Made by a program: the position numbers and the translations under genes | Source: Nocardia sp. NBC_00403 | GTDB taxonomy: Bacteria; Actinomycetota; Actinomycetes; Mycobacteriales; Mycobacteriaceae | DNA length: 64,000 bases | Direction of reading: 5' to 3' | NCBI RefSeq assembly: GCF_036046055.1 | Contig: NZ_CP107939.1 | Location: forward strand, 5,022,001-5,086,000 | Part shown: in pieces, positions 51,586 through 61,100 of the stretch | Numbering within the stretch: position 1 is the first letter of the stretch | Layout of the letters: each line of letters starts with the position of its first letter | Notes under the pieces: model-generated | What the model was told of the DNA's origin: nothing | The model's database searches: none | The model's input: only the letters and a program-made list of their open reading frames with translations

Positions 51586-54315
51586 GTGTTGGTTGGTCGT
51601 GAGGTCGAGCGTGATCTGATTACGGAGTTCGTCCTCGGACAGGCCGGCGACGAGCCGGCGTTGGTCGTCCGCGGTGAGCCGGGCGTGGGAAAGACCGCCG
51701 TGCTGGATATGGCTGCCGATATCGCGGCGTCCCACGGCATTCGGGTGTTGCGGGCGGCGGCGCTCGAGTACGAAGCCGATCTGAAGTTCGGTGCGCTGAA
51801 TCAGCTTTTGCACCCGTTGTTGAACGGAATCAGCGAGCTCAGTGCTGCACATCGGCAAGCGTTGAATGTGATCATGGGGTTGGAGCCGGGGGCGATGCCA
51901 TCGCAGCTGATCGCGGGCGCTGCGACGCTGGCACTGCTGGGAGCGGCAGCGGGACAGGGCGCTGCGCTGTTGATGATCGTCGACGATGTGCAATGGCTGG
52001 ATCTGTCCAGCACGATGGCGTTGAGTTACGCAGCCCGGCGCTGGACAGGGATCGACATCCGGATGGTCGTCGCAGTGCGCGCGGATTCCGATGATGGCTT
52101 CACCCGCAGTGGTTTCCGTGTCCATGACCTGCCGGCGCTGGACGACGGTAACTCCGACGCGCTGCTGCGTGCCGCGTATCCGGCGCTGACCGCGAATGTG
52201 CGTCGACGCCTACGTGCCGACGCACAGGGTAATCCGCTGGCGCTGCTCGAGTTGCCGGTTGCGTTCGAGAAGGGGAGTCCCCCGGCCAATTTGCCTGCAG
52301 TCTTGCCGCTGACCGACCGGTTGCAAAGATTATTCGCCGATCGCCTCGCGGGGTTGCCGGACCGAACGCGGCGGATGTTGTTGTTCGTCGTTCTCGCCGG
52401 TGCCGAAAACAGCATGACTTTCGAGGACTGTGCACCCACACCGGCGGGGCTGGCCGATCTGCCGCCGGCCGAGCGCGCGGGGGTTGTCCGCGCGAACCCT
52501 CGCACCGGCAGGGTGGAGTTCCGTCATCCGCTGATTCGGTCGGCGGTCATCGAGCAGTCGACGAGCGAGGAACGCCGTCATGTCCATCGCATCCTCGCCG
52601 AGGCTTTCGCCAGGCAACCACAACGGCGGGCCTGGCATCTCGGGCAGGCGGCAGTCGGTCCCGACGAGGAGATCGCCGCGTCGCTGGAAGCGTTGTCGCA
52701 GCAGATGATTCGTCATGGCGACAGCAGGCGCGCGACGGCTGCGATGCTGCGGGCCGCTGAGCTGAGCACCTCGGACTCCGATCGCGCCCGGCGCACAGCG
52801 CGCGCGGCCTATCTGGGGACACTGATCACCGGCGACCTCGCCGATACATCCCGCCTGCTGGTGGAAGCGAACCGCACCGAGGTCGGCGAAACACCGTCAT
52901 TGGAAGCGGCAGTCGCCGCGGCCTCCCAACTCCTCAACGACGAAGGTGACGCCACCACCGCAGGCAGGTTGTTACTCGCGACTATTCGAGTTCACGATCG
53001 TGATATCGGTTCCGGCGAGGACACCATGATCGAGGCCTTGCACACGTTGCTGTATGTCGGCTTCTTCAGTGGACGACCGGAACTCTGGAACGACATCAGC
53101 GAGGTTCTCGAGCGCGCCGAGCCGCAGCCGCCGGACACGCTGTCGTTGCTACACCACATCTTCGTCAACCCGGTCGAAGCCACCCAGGAAGCTCTGCGAC
53201 AGCTCAGTGACGCACTCGACGGACTGCGCTTCTCCTCCGATCCACTGCGGATCATCCGCGTCGCGACGGCGGCCGCCTATGTCGATCGCATCGGTGTTGC
53301 CCGCGAATCCTTGTGGCGAGTGATCGCCGACGGTCGCCGTGGCGGTGCGATCGCCAAGGCTATCGAAGCTTTGTTTTTGATTGCGCAGGTCGATTTCTTC
53401 GAAGGCGACTGGGATGAACTGATCGAGGTCGCCGATGAGGGGCTGCAATTGTGTGCCGAGCTCGGCTACACATTGCTCGCGGGACCCGGCCAATTCCTGC
53501 GCGCCCTCGTCGATGCGGCCCGTGGCCACACCGACACCGCCGACCTTGCCGCCGAGGAACTGCTGCTGTGGGCCGCGCCACGGCACCTCGTGACTTACGC
53601 CGCCTACTCATCCCACATCCGATGTCTTTCCGCGCTCGGGCGCTCAGGTTTCGACGAGGCGTACCGGCATGCGGCGTCGGTCAACGCACCGGGTGGTTTT
53701 CCGCGCTACACACCACACGCGGTGTGGCTGGTGCTCGACCTCACCGAGGCAGCGGCCCGCAGCGGCAGGCTTGTCGAGGCGCGAACCCACGCCGAGGCCG
53801 CTGTCACGGCCGGTTTGCCCGGGCTTTCCGTCAGGCTCCGGATGCTGACCATCGCCGCGCTCGCCGTCACCGATCCACACGACTGGCGCAAGCTGTTCGA
53901 GGACACCCTGGCCACTCCCGATAGCGATCGATGGGTATTCGACCGCGCCCGAATAGAACTGCTCTACGGGGAACGGCTGCGTCGAGAGCGTGAACCAGCG
54001 GCAGCCCGAGCCCATCTGACGGCTGCGGCCCAGGCATTCGAACGACTGCAAGCGGTTCCATGGCTGGAACGGACCCGGTCGGAACTGCGAGCGGCAGGCG
54101 AGCCCGCGCTACCAGAGATCCGTGGCTCTGTGCTGACGCCACAAGAACAGGCGGTCGCCGAACTGGCGGCGTCGGGACTGACCAACAAGGAGATCGCCGA
54201 GCGACTGTTCCTCTCGGCGAGGACGGTTTCCACCCACCTCCACCGCGTGTTCCCGAAGCTCGGCATCACCACCCGCAGCGCACTGCGCGACGCGATGCGC
54301 AGACATCCCGGCTGA
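51586..54315 (+). CDS. Large LuxR-type (LAL) regulator with AAA ATPase
   Basis: 909 residues from the GTG at 51586. Walker A is G-E-P-G-V-G-K-T (30-37), and Walker B is L-M-I-V-D-D-V-Q-W-L-D near residue 130. The middle 500 residues are helical, TPR-like repeats. The C-terminal LuxR helix-turn-helix is L-T-P-Q-E-Q-A-V-A-E-L-A-A-S-G-L, then N-K-E-I-A-E-R-L-F-L-S and T-V-S-T-H-L. LAL proteins often act as pathway activators in actinomycetes. The alpha/beta hydrolase gene follows in the same direction after 86 bases. Confidence 0.93.
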   Translation: MLVGREVERDLITEFVLGQAGDEPALVVRGEPGVGKTAVLDMAADIAASHGIRVLRAAALEYEADLKFGALNQLLHPLLNGISELSAAHRQALNVIMGLEPGAMPSQLIAGAATLALLGAAAGQGAALLMIVDDVQWLDLSSTMALSYAARRWTGIDIRMVVAVRADSDDGFTRSGFRVHDLPALDDGNSDALLRAAYPALTANVRRRLRADAQGNPLALLELPVAFEKGSPPANLPAVLPLTDRLQRLFADRLAGLPDRTRRMLLFVVLAGAENSMTFEDCAPTPAGLADLPPAERAGVVRANPRTGRVEFRHPLIRSAVIEQSTSEERRHVHRILAEAFARQPQRRAWHLGQAAVGPDEEIAASLEALSQQMIRHGDSRRATAAMLRAAELSTSDSDRARRTARAAYLGTLITGDLADTSRLLVEANRTEVGETPSLEAAVAAASQLLNDEGDATTAGRLLLATIRVHDRDIGSGEDTMIEALHTLLYVGFFSGRPELWNDISEVLERAEPQPPDTLSLLHHIFVNPVEATQEALRQLSDALDGLRFSSDPLRIIRVATAAAYVDRIGVARESLWRVIADGRRGGAIAKAIEALFLIAQVDFFEGDWDELIEVADEGLQLCAELGYTLLAGPGQFLRALVDAARGHTDTADLAAEELLLWAAPRHLVTYAAYSSHIRCLSALGRSGFDEAYRHAASVNAPGGFPRYTPHAVWLVLDLTEAAARSGRLVEARTHAEAAVTAGLPGLSVRLRMLTIAALAVTDPHDWRKLFEDTLATPDSDRWVFDRARIELLYGERLRREREPAAARAHLTAAAQAFERLQAVPWLERTRSELRAAGEPALPEIRGSVLTPQEQAVAELAASGLTNKEIAERLFLSARTVSTHLHRVFPKLGITTRSALRDAMRRHPG

Positions 54316-54401
54316 CCTACGTCAATTGACGGATTCAGCAGCCCTGCCACGAACCTAGATTCGGTTGTGCCGAACAGCAATTCAGTGCAGAGGAGACCCG
54401 A

Positions 54402-55109
54402 ATGAGTGCGAATAACAAGACCGTCGTCCTGGTTCACGGAGGTTTCGTGGACGGGTCCGGATGGCGGGCGGTCTATGACGAGCTCACTCGAGACGGCATC
54501 AGCGTGCGCGTCGTGCAGAACCCGACCAAGTCGCTCGCCGACGACGCCGCAACCACACGACAGATCCTCGACGACATCGATGGCGAGGTCGTCCTCGTCG
54601 GACATTCCTACGGCGGAGCGGTCATCACCGAAGCAGGTACCCACGACAAGGTCGCCGCCCTCGTCTACATCACCGCTTTCGCCCCGGATAAGGGCGAGTC
54701 GGTGAACACACTCATCGCCGGCTTCCCCCAAGACGGACCTCAGCCCCCGATCCTGGCACCTCAGCAGGGATACCTGTTCCTCGACAGGACGAAGTTCCAC
54801 GAATCATTTGCCGGGGACCTCTCCTCGCAGGAAGCGGCGTTCCTGGCCGATTCCCAAGTTCCGTGGGGCTTGGACGCGCTCGGCGGGACCGTGAGTGAGG
54901 CCGCCTGGCGGCTGAAGCCCAGCTGGTACCTGCGAGTCACCGAGGACAAGATGATCCCGCCCGCGGCGCAAGCCTCGATGGCCGAACGGATCGGTGCGAC
55001 CGTCATCGAGACCCCGGGAAGCCATGCCGTCTATGTCTCCCGCCCCGACGTGGTCGCGAACATCATCCGAACCGCAGCGGGCGCGGCCCGGCCTCGAACA
55101 GAGGCATGA
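54402..55109 (+). CDS. Alpha/beta hydrolase
   Basis: 235 residues from the ATG at 54402 (GAGGAG upstream). V-V-L-V-H-G-G-F-V-D-G-S-G-W is the oxyanion strand-loop; the nucleophile is Ser in V-G-H-S-Y-G-G; the acid lies near V-T-E-D-K-M-I-P and the catalytic His is in P-G-S-H-A-V-Y. It resembles small esterase/EstC-like hydrolases common in actinobacteria and is likely cytosolic. The LAL regulator upstream may control it. Confidence 0.88.
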   Translation: MSANNKTVVLVHGGFVDGSGWRAVYDELTRDGISVRVVQNPTKSLADDAATTRQILDDIDGEVVLVGHSYGGAVITEAGTHDKVAALVYITAFAPDKGESVNTLIAGFPQDGPQPPILAPQQGYLFLDRTKFHESFAGDLSSQEAAFLADSQVPWGLDALGGTVSEAAWRLKPSWYLRVTEDKMIPPAAQASMAERIGATVIETPGSHAVYVSRPDVVANIIRTAAGAARPRTEA

Positions 55110-55193
55110 TCCCCGATTGGCGGCCACCGGCCGGGTCCCCTGTCCACTCGCGGCCGGCCGGGCGGGCGGCGAATGGACGGGGACGGCTCGCCG

Positions 55194-55330
55194 TCAGCTG
55201 GTGTATCCGCCGTCCACGGCGGGGGTGGTGCCTGTGACATAGCGGCCGCCGGGACCCCGCCAGGTAGGCCACCGCGGCGCGATGTCCTCGGCCGGGAACC
55301 GACCCAGGGAGCGTCGCTGGTATCCATAAT
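55194..55330 (-). pseudogene. SDR C-terminal remnant
   Basis: On the minus strand R-Y-V-T-G-T-T-P-A-V-D-G-G-Y-T-S and a stop form the typical SDR end. Just upstream, A-A-V-A-Y-L-A-G (another frame) and L-G-R-F-P-A-E-D (a third step) complete the usual P-L-G-R-F ... A-x-A-V-A-Y-L-A order. At least two frameshifts break it, and no N-terminal part is present. The rest of 55110-55486 (377 bases) holds nothing else that can be supported. Confidence 0.55.
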
Positions 55331-55486
55331 CAGTCATCGATGACAGCGTCTTCCAGACTGAGTCGTAGTCGTCGAGTTCGGGGTCGTACCCGGTTCTGAC
55401 GCTAGTCTCGGGTGCCGCCGGAAGCGCGTCCGCTCGGCATCCCGCCGGTGGTACGGCGCACGGCTTGAACTAGTGCCCGTACCTAC

Positions 55487-56152
55487 TCAAACCAGGGCGG
55501 CACGGCCTTGTGCGTACGCGATGAGGTTCTCTGCGTACGCCGCCGCGTCCCGCTCCGCGAGGCATGCCCGGAATTGGATGCATGCGTCGTCGAGTTGCAG
55601 TCCTGGTCCGCGGTTGGCGAGCAGGACGATGATCGCCTCCCAGGTCTCGATCCGCGGGTTCGGGTCGGCCAACAGTTCGTCGAGGTACCGGTCCGGTTCC
55701 AGCAGCCGCAGCGCCCGGCGCGCGTAGGCGTGCACGCGCCGAGGCAGCTCGGCGCGGATAGCGTCGATGTCTGCTTGCAGCGCTTGCCGGCCCGGTTGTG
55801 TCGGGTCGACCTGTAGAGACCACAACTCGGTGAGGTCATCCGGTAGGCCGTGGTCGCCGATCAGGCCGGGGCCGGTGGCCTGCTCTAGCGGTGTGAGCGG
55901 GAGACCCAGCTGCGCATTGCGCCAGTTACAGAATTCCCACCAGGCGGTCGGGGTAGCGCTCAGGCTCAGTCCGAATCTGAGCACCTGCTGCCCTCCGGTC
56001 CAGGTGCGCAGTGTCCGGGTGCGGCCGACCGACGCCACGCCACCCGGCACGACTCGCACCCAGATAGCCTCCGAGCCGTGAAAGCCATACGGCTGCAGCA
56101 GCTTCCCTGCTTCGCGCATCAGTCGGCGCAGCGCCGAGTCCGGTCCGACCAT
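55487..56152 (-). CDS. Hypothetical protein
   Basis: 221 residues from the ATG at 56152. It begins with an N-terminal helix (A-L-R-R-L-M-R-E-A-G-K-L-L), then G-F-H-G-S-E-A-I-W-V-R-V and L-R-F-G-L-S-L-S-A-T. This order (a helix, G-F, then a strand with W and R, then repeated strands) is like DUF4304-type proteins, but the match is weak. The rest is helical with many Arg and Ala. No signal or membrane segment. Function unknown. Confidence 0.6.
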   Translation of the reverse strand: MVGPDSALRRLMREAGKLLQPYGFHGSEAIWVRVVPGGVASVGRTRTLRTWTGGQQVLRFGLSLSATPTAWWEFCNWRNAQLGLPLTPLEQATGPGLIGDHGLPDDLTELWSLQVDPTQPGRQALQADIDAIRAELPRRVHAYARRALRLLEPDRYLDELLADPNPRIETWEAIIVLLANRGPGLQLDDACIQFRACLAERDAAAYAENLIAYAQGRAALV

Positions 56153-56923
56153 GCCAGCAGACTAGCGGCACGCACCGACACAAACGGATCAGCAAGCATC
56201 CCACCATGTTTCGCCCAATGCAGATTCCGCTCTGCCGGCCTTTGCCCGGGTATCGCCGATACAGTGGATCGGTTCTTCCGCTGGTGGATCCGATGACTTC
56301 GCCGTTGGCGGCTTGTCTTCGTGGTGCGCGACCCCTGAGGCGCACAATTGCGGCAGCCGCAGTTCCAGCGAGTGTGGGGCCGAACTCGGTACCACCACGT
56401 GCTCGCTCGACGATCTTGTATTCGGGCGGTAGCAGGACGTTTCGACCAACTCCAGTCCATCGGATGCGACATAGCCTCTTTCGGGCCCGAATGATCTCCT
56501 TCTGCTGCATCGAGTGCCTGGCCCCAGGCGGTGAGGTTAGGAGCGGGCTGGGCGACAAGACCGATTGCCACGAGATTGCCCGCGTCCACGGTGGCGACGC
56601 CCGGGTTGGGCCCGGGCTGACATCGAGGCGACTAGTCGGCGGCTTCAGCTCGATGTCGCCCATTTCGAAGACGGCAACCGGAGTGAGCCACTGTAAGCGC
56701 AGACTGCATCGTGAGACCGCGATCTACCGCGAATCTCGTCGGATACCAGGCAGTGACACCCCGAATTATCGAATTCGTAACCCATCTGTGTCTTGATCAA
56801 CTAGCGAATCGCGACTTACGGTTTGAACCCAACGGCAAATTTCTAGCGACCAATGGAGCGCGAGGCATCCACGGGACGGCTCGGGCTCGGTAAGCAAGCT
56901 CGCCCAACCAGCGGGAGCAGGTC
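56153..56923. other. Degenerate region
   Basis: 771 bases. All frames on the minus strand give protein-like scraps (D-A-G-N-L-V-A-I-G-L-V-A-Q-P-A-P-N-L; L-L-P-P-E-Y-K-I-V-E-R) without starts or a common frame. Base composition is lower in GC than the flanks. It looks like decayed coding DNA of unknown origin. Confidence 0.4.
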
Positions 56924-57145
56924 ATGACATGTTCGAAGCTCATTGTCGCTACCGCTGGCTTCATTCTGGCCGGGGCTGGGGCACTCGATATTCTCGGCGA
57001 CCAATCGGTTCCCGTCGAAACCGTCCGTATAGCCACCGTCTCGAATAATGCGTCGAGCCCACCCGTGCTCGGAAATGCGCGGATCGATGTGCCACGCACG
57101 GTGAGCTGTCCGATCGAACCCGCCGCTGTCGACGACTTGAAGTAG
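56924..57145 (+). CDS. Small secreted hypothetical protein
   Basis: 73 residues from the ATG at 56924, with GGGAG six bases upstream. Residues 1-22 look like a signal peptide (K-L-I-V-A-T-A-G-F-I-L-A-G-A-G-A). The mature part is short, with T-V-R-I-A-T-V and R-T-V-S-C-P-I-E. Position inside a degenerate stretch makes it doubtful, but the ribosome-binding site and signal peptide support it. Confidence 0.45.
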   Translation: MTCSKLIVATAGFILAGAGALDILGDQSVPVETVRIATVSNNASSPPVLGNARIDVPRTVSCPIEPAAVDDLK

Positions 57146-57428
57146 CGCAACCTCCACCGGGATGCTGCTGTGACATAGGCTGATTCACGTGGCCGGGATT
57201 CGGCCCTATGGGCGCGGCCTGCGAGCGTTGAGTTGATCTTTCGTCAGATCGCAACGTCGGGGGAACGGAGCACGCCGCCCGAATCCGGCCATGCGATCCG
57301 GTGCGGCTGTGCCCTCGACCGCTGATCGAGCACGATGGACGGCGGGAAGGAACCGTCGCGGTAGAGCCCGAAGAGTCATCTCCGACGCCAGCGACCCAAC
57401 GGCTCGGTTGCTATCGACGCAGCCGACC

Positions 57429-58103
57429 TCACGGAGTTCCTTCCCCGGCGTCGGGTGTTTGGACGAGTTTGTGGGAAATCGTGGAGGTGATGAACTCGGG
57501 GAGGTCGGGGGCGAAAAGTCTGAGGTAGGTGTCGATCCATTCGTGGCGAGTGTTGAGGAATGGGAAGTCGGTGGGAGCCATATGGCGTACAGCGAGGATA
57601 GGCAGGGGGGCGTCGAGTGCCGGGAATGCCGGATTGTGTAGTCCGGGGAAGGTGCAGCCCGGATAGAATTGGCCGATCATCAGCCCTTTCTCGACGAACC
57701 GGGTTTTCTGGTCCTGTTGAACAGTTTCGATATCGGCGTATTCGGTGATATCGGGAAATACTGCAAGGACGGCCTTGAATTTGGAATCGGGTTCGTCCCG
57801 GGGTGGCAGGGCGGGAAACAGCTCGTATAGGTCGTCGACAATGGCGGTTAGGCGCTCGATGTCGATGTAGCGACCATCGATGAACACGACCCACAGATAT
57901 CGGCGTTCCATGGCGTGGCCGGTGTAGGGGCAGACGGGGCCGGGTCGGCCGAGGGCCGGGTGGGGTTGGCACAAGTATTCGCGGGTCCACCGGCGGAGTT
58001 CGGCAGCGTTGGGGTGCTCGGTCGCACCAGTTGCCGGGTCCAGAGCGAATAGGTTGGACGGTTCGACGCCGGTGCGCGTCCCGATGAGTCGGTAGGTGTT
58101 CAC
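57429..58103 (-). CDS. NRPS-coupled protein, DUF6875-like
   Basis: 224 residues. The GTG at 58103 overlaps the NRPS stop by four bases (GTGA), so the two are translationally coupled. E-Y-L-C-Q-P-H-P-x-L-G-R-P-G-P-V-C-P-Y is near residue 45, with Y-L-W-V-V-F-I-D-G-R-Y, F-V-E-K-G-L-M-I-G-Q-F-Y-P and L-A-V-R-H-M-A-P-T-D-F-P-F-L further on. These fit a conserved actinobacterial family that I recall as DUF6875, often beside peptide synthetases. Two Cys and two His in the first part could bind a metal. A tailoring or partner role is likely; the reaction is unknown. Confidence 0.7.
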   Translation of the reverse strand: MNTYRLIGTRTGVEPSNLFALDPATGATEHPNAAELRRWTREYLCQPHPALGRPGPVCPYTGHAMERRYLWVVFIDGRYIDIERLTAIVDDLYELFPALPPRDEPDSKFKAVLAVFPDITEYADIETVQQDQKTRFVEKGLMIGQFYPGCTFPGLHNPAFPALDAPLPILAVRHMAPTDFPFLNTRHEWIDTYLRLFAPDLPEFITSTISHKLVQTPDAGEGTP

Positions 58104-61100
58104 GATCGGCTTGTCCTTGCGTGGGTGGGGGCCTCCGGCGAGGAAGTATCGGTGGACCGGAAATGCTCGGCGAGGACCAGTCCGATGGCGCGGAGTGCGT
58201 CCGGGTCGGTCATCCGTTCGTGCCGGGCGGGAATGCGGTGTTCGGTGATGCGGCCGGCGATGTGGTCGTGCCATGCGAGAGCCGGAGAGGGATCGTCGTC
58301 TCTGGGGTCGGTGGCGGAGCTGAAGTAGATCAGGTCACCGTCGAAGGGTGCCGGCCGGTAGTCGCGGGTGAGGTCGATGAGCCGGGTGTAGTCGCGGTGC
58401 AGGATCACGAGATGCTCGGGGGTGAGGGCGGTGAAGAGTCCGCCTTGCCGGTGCAGCAACTCGGCCGCGGCCTCGATGGTGAGGTCGGCAGGGAGCTGGG
58501 AAACGGCGAGACCGCCGAACTCGGTAAGCAGGTCCACGATGGTGGGTGTGGGAGTGCTGATGTTACGGGCGGTGATGACGCGGGTATCCATCATTGCCAG
58601 GGTCGCGACGGGGTCGCCGTCGCGGCGGAGCTGGACGGCGATCGCGTGGGCGATAGTGCCGCCGAGCGAGTAGCCGAGCAAGTGGTAAGGGCCGTGCGGC
58701 TGGACAGATCGGATCTCCCGTACGTAGCGGGCGGCGAGTTGGTCGAGCGTGTCGAATTGTGCGGTGGGGTCGGTGAGTGTGGGGGACTGCAGGCCTTGGA
58801 CCGGACGGTCGGGGTCGAGGTGCTGCACGAGTCCGCTGAAACCCCAGGCCAATCCGATAGCCGGGTGGACGCAGAACAGTGGCGGGTCGGTACCGGCGGC
58901 ACGCAGCGGGAGCACGACAGAGAGCGCGTCGCCGAGATCCTGTTCGTCGAGGCCGCGTAGGCGGGTGTCGATGCGCCGCGCCAGCGATTGCGGTGTGGGG
59001 TCGGTGAAGACCCACTGCACCGGCACGTCGGCACCGGTCGACTCCGCCAGCCGCGCCACCAGTTGGGTGGCGGCCAGCGAGTTGCCGCCGAGGGTGAAGA
59101 AGCCATCGTCGACGCCAACACGTTCGATGTCGAGAGTCTGGGTGAAGGCGTCGCAGACGGTCGCCTCGAGTGGGGTGGACGGCGACCTGAACCGGGCAGG
59201 TCGCCGCTCGGGTGCAGGCAGGGCTTTGTAGTCGAGTTTGCCGGTGGGTGTGAGGGGGATTCGGTCGAGGGTGAGGATGGCGGTGGGGATCATATGGGTG
59301 GGTAGTCGGGTCACGAGGTAGGTGGTCAGTGCGATGGTGTCGGGTGTGGTGTGGGGGGTAGGGACGACGTAGGCGGTGAGTTGGTCGGCGCCGTCGGGTC
59401 GGGTGTGGACTGCCACGGCGGCGTAGGTGATATCGGGGTGGCTGCGTAGCGCGGCTTCGATGTCGCCGCGTTCGATGCGATGGCCGTGAATTTTGATTTG
59501 CAGGTCGCTGCGGCCTTTGTATTGCAGTGTTCGGTCGGCGGTCCAGGTGACCAGGTCGCCGGTGCGGTACATCCGTGTCCCGGTCGGCCCGTACGGGTCG
59601 GGGACGAATCGGGCTGCCGTGGTTGTGGGCTGCTTGTGGTAGCCGCGGGCGAGGCCTGGCCCGGAAACGTACAGTTCGCCGACTACTCCGGGTGGGACGG
59701 GGCGCAGTCTGCGGTCGAGTACGACAACGGTGAATCCCCGGGTCGGGCCGCCGATTGTCATCGGGCTGTCTGCGGTTGTGCTCATAGGAGCGTCGGCGCA
59801 GCTAGTGATTGTGGTTTCGGTAGCCCCGTAGGAGTTGATTACCGTGCGGTCCGGTGTCCATTGTTTTGCCAGACCTGGTGGACATATCTCGCCGCCGAGC
59901 ATCACCGTGTCGAGGGTGTCGAGTTCGTCGGGGGGCAGCGAGGCGAGCACCGTTGGGGTGAACGCGGCATGGGTGACGTGTTCGGCCTTGATCGACTCGG
60001 CTAGTTCGGTGCCGCCGACTACTGGTGCAGGGGCGAGGACCAGTGTGGCGCCGGCGGCTGCGGCACTGAGCCATTCGAGGATCGAGACGTCGAAGCTCAC
60101 GGAGGCGGCGGCCAGCACTCGAGCGGTCGGGGTGAGGCCGAGCCGCTCTCGAGTGTCCGCGGCCAGGTTCGCAATACCGCTGTGGGTGACCACGACCCCT
60201 TTAGGGGTCCCGGTGGAGCCCGAGGTGTAGATCAGATAGGCCGGGTGTTGTGGCCGTAGCGTGGCGGTGCGGTCGGGGTCGGTGATCGCATTGGGGGAGA
60301 CCGACGCTGCCGTCGCGGCGAAGGAGGGGTCATCGAGGGCGAGCCAGCTCGTGGTGTCCGGTAGCTGGTCTCGGTAGATCCCGAGTGTCAGCCCGACGGC
60401 GGCACCGGAATCGGTGACCATGCTGGTGGTCCGGGCGGGGGGATGGGTGGGGTCGATCTGGACGAACGCACCGCCGGATTTGGCGACCGCCCACACGGCT
60501 GTCACGGCGTCGATGGAGCGCGGTAATGCTATGGCCACGAACGATTCCGGACCTATCCCTGTCTCGATCAGTACCCGCGCCCACCGGTTCGACGTTTCAT
60601 CGAGTTCGCGGTAGGACAGCCTTACGCCGTTGCATACCACCGCTTCTGTGTCCGGCGTCATCGCGGCCGTCAACACCTGCGGCAACACCGACATCACCGC
60701 CTCGGGCCGACCGCGAACAGGTACCAGCGTGGCTCGCTCGACCGGCGATAGCAGCTGAACTTGGGTCAGCGGGAGGTCGATGTGTTCGGCGATGGTGTCG
60801 AGCACGCGCACCATTCGATCGGCGATGGCGTCGATCTGGTGTTGTGTGAACAGTTCTGGCAGGTATTTGAAGGTCAGATGCAGTTGGGTGTCGTGGTGGA
60901 CCACCAGCCCCAGCGGATAGTGCGCGGCGTCGTGTCCGTGCACGTCGAGGACACGCATTCCTGCGATGTCGGTGTCGTCGGACAGCCCGGCCCTATCGAC
61001 CGGGTAGGACTCGAGGACGGTCACGGTGTCGAACATCGAGCCGGGCCCGGCCACGCGTTGGATCTGCGCGAGCCCGAGGTGGTGATGGTCGAGCAGCAAG

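Noticed and set aside
57291..57641. 116-codon frame on the plus strand
   Set aside because: It mostly lies opposite the 3' end of the NRPS-coupled gene and has no ribosome-binding site or motif.
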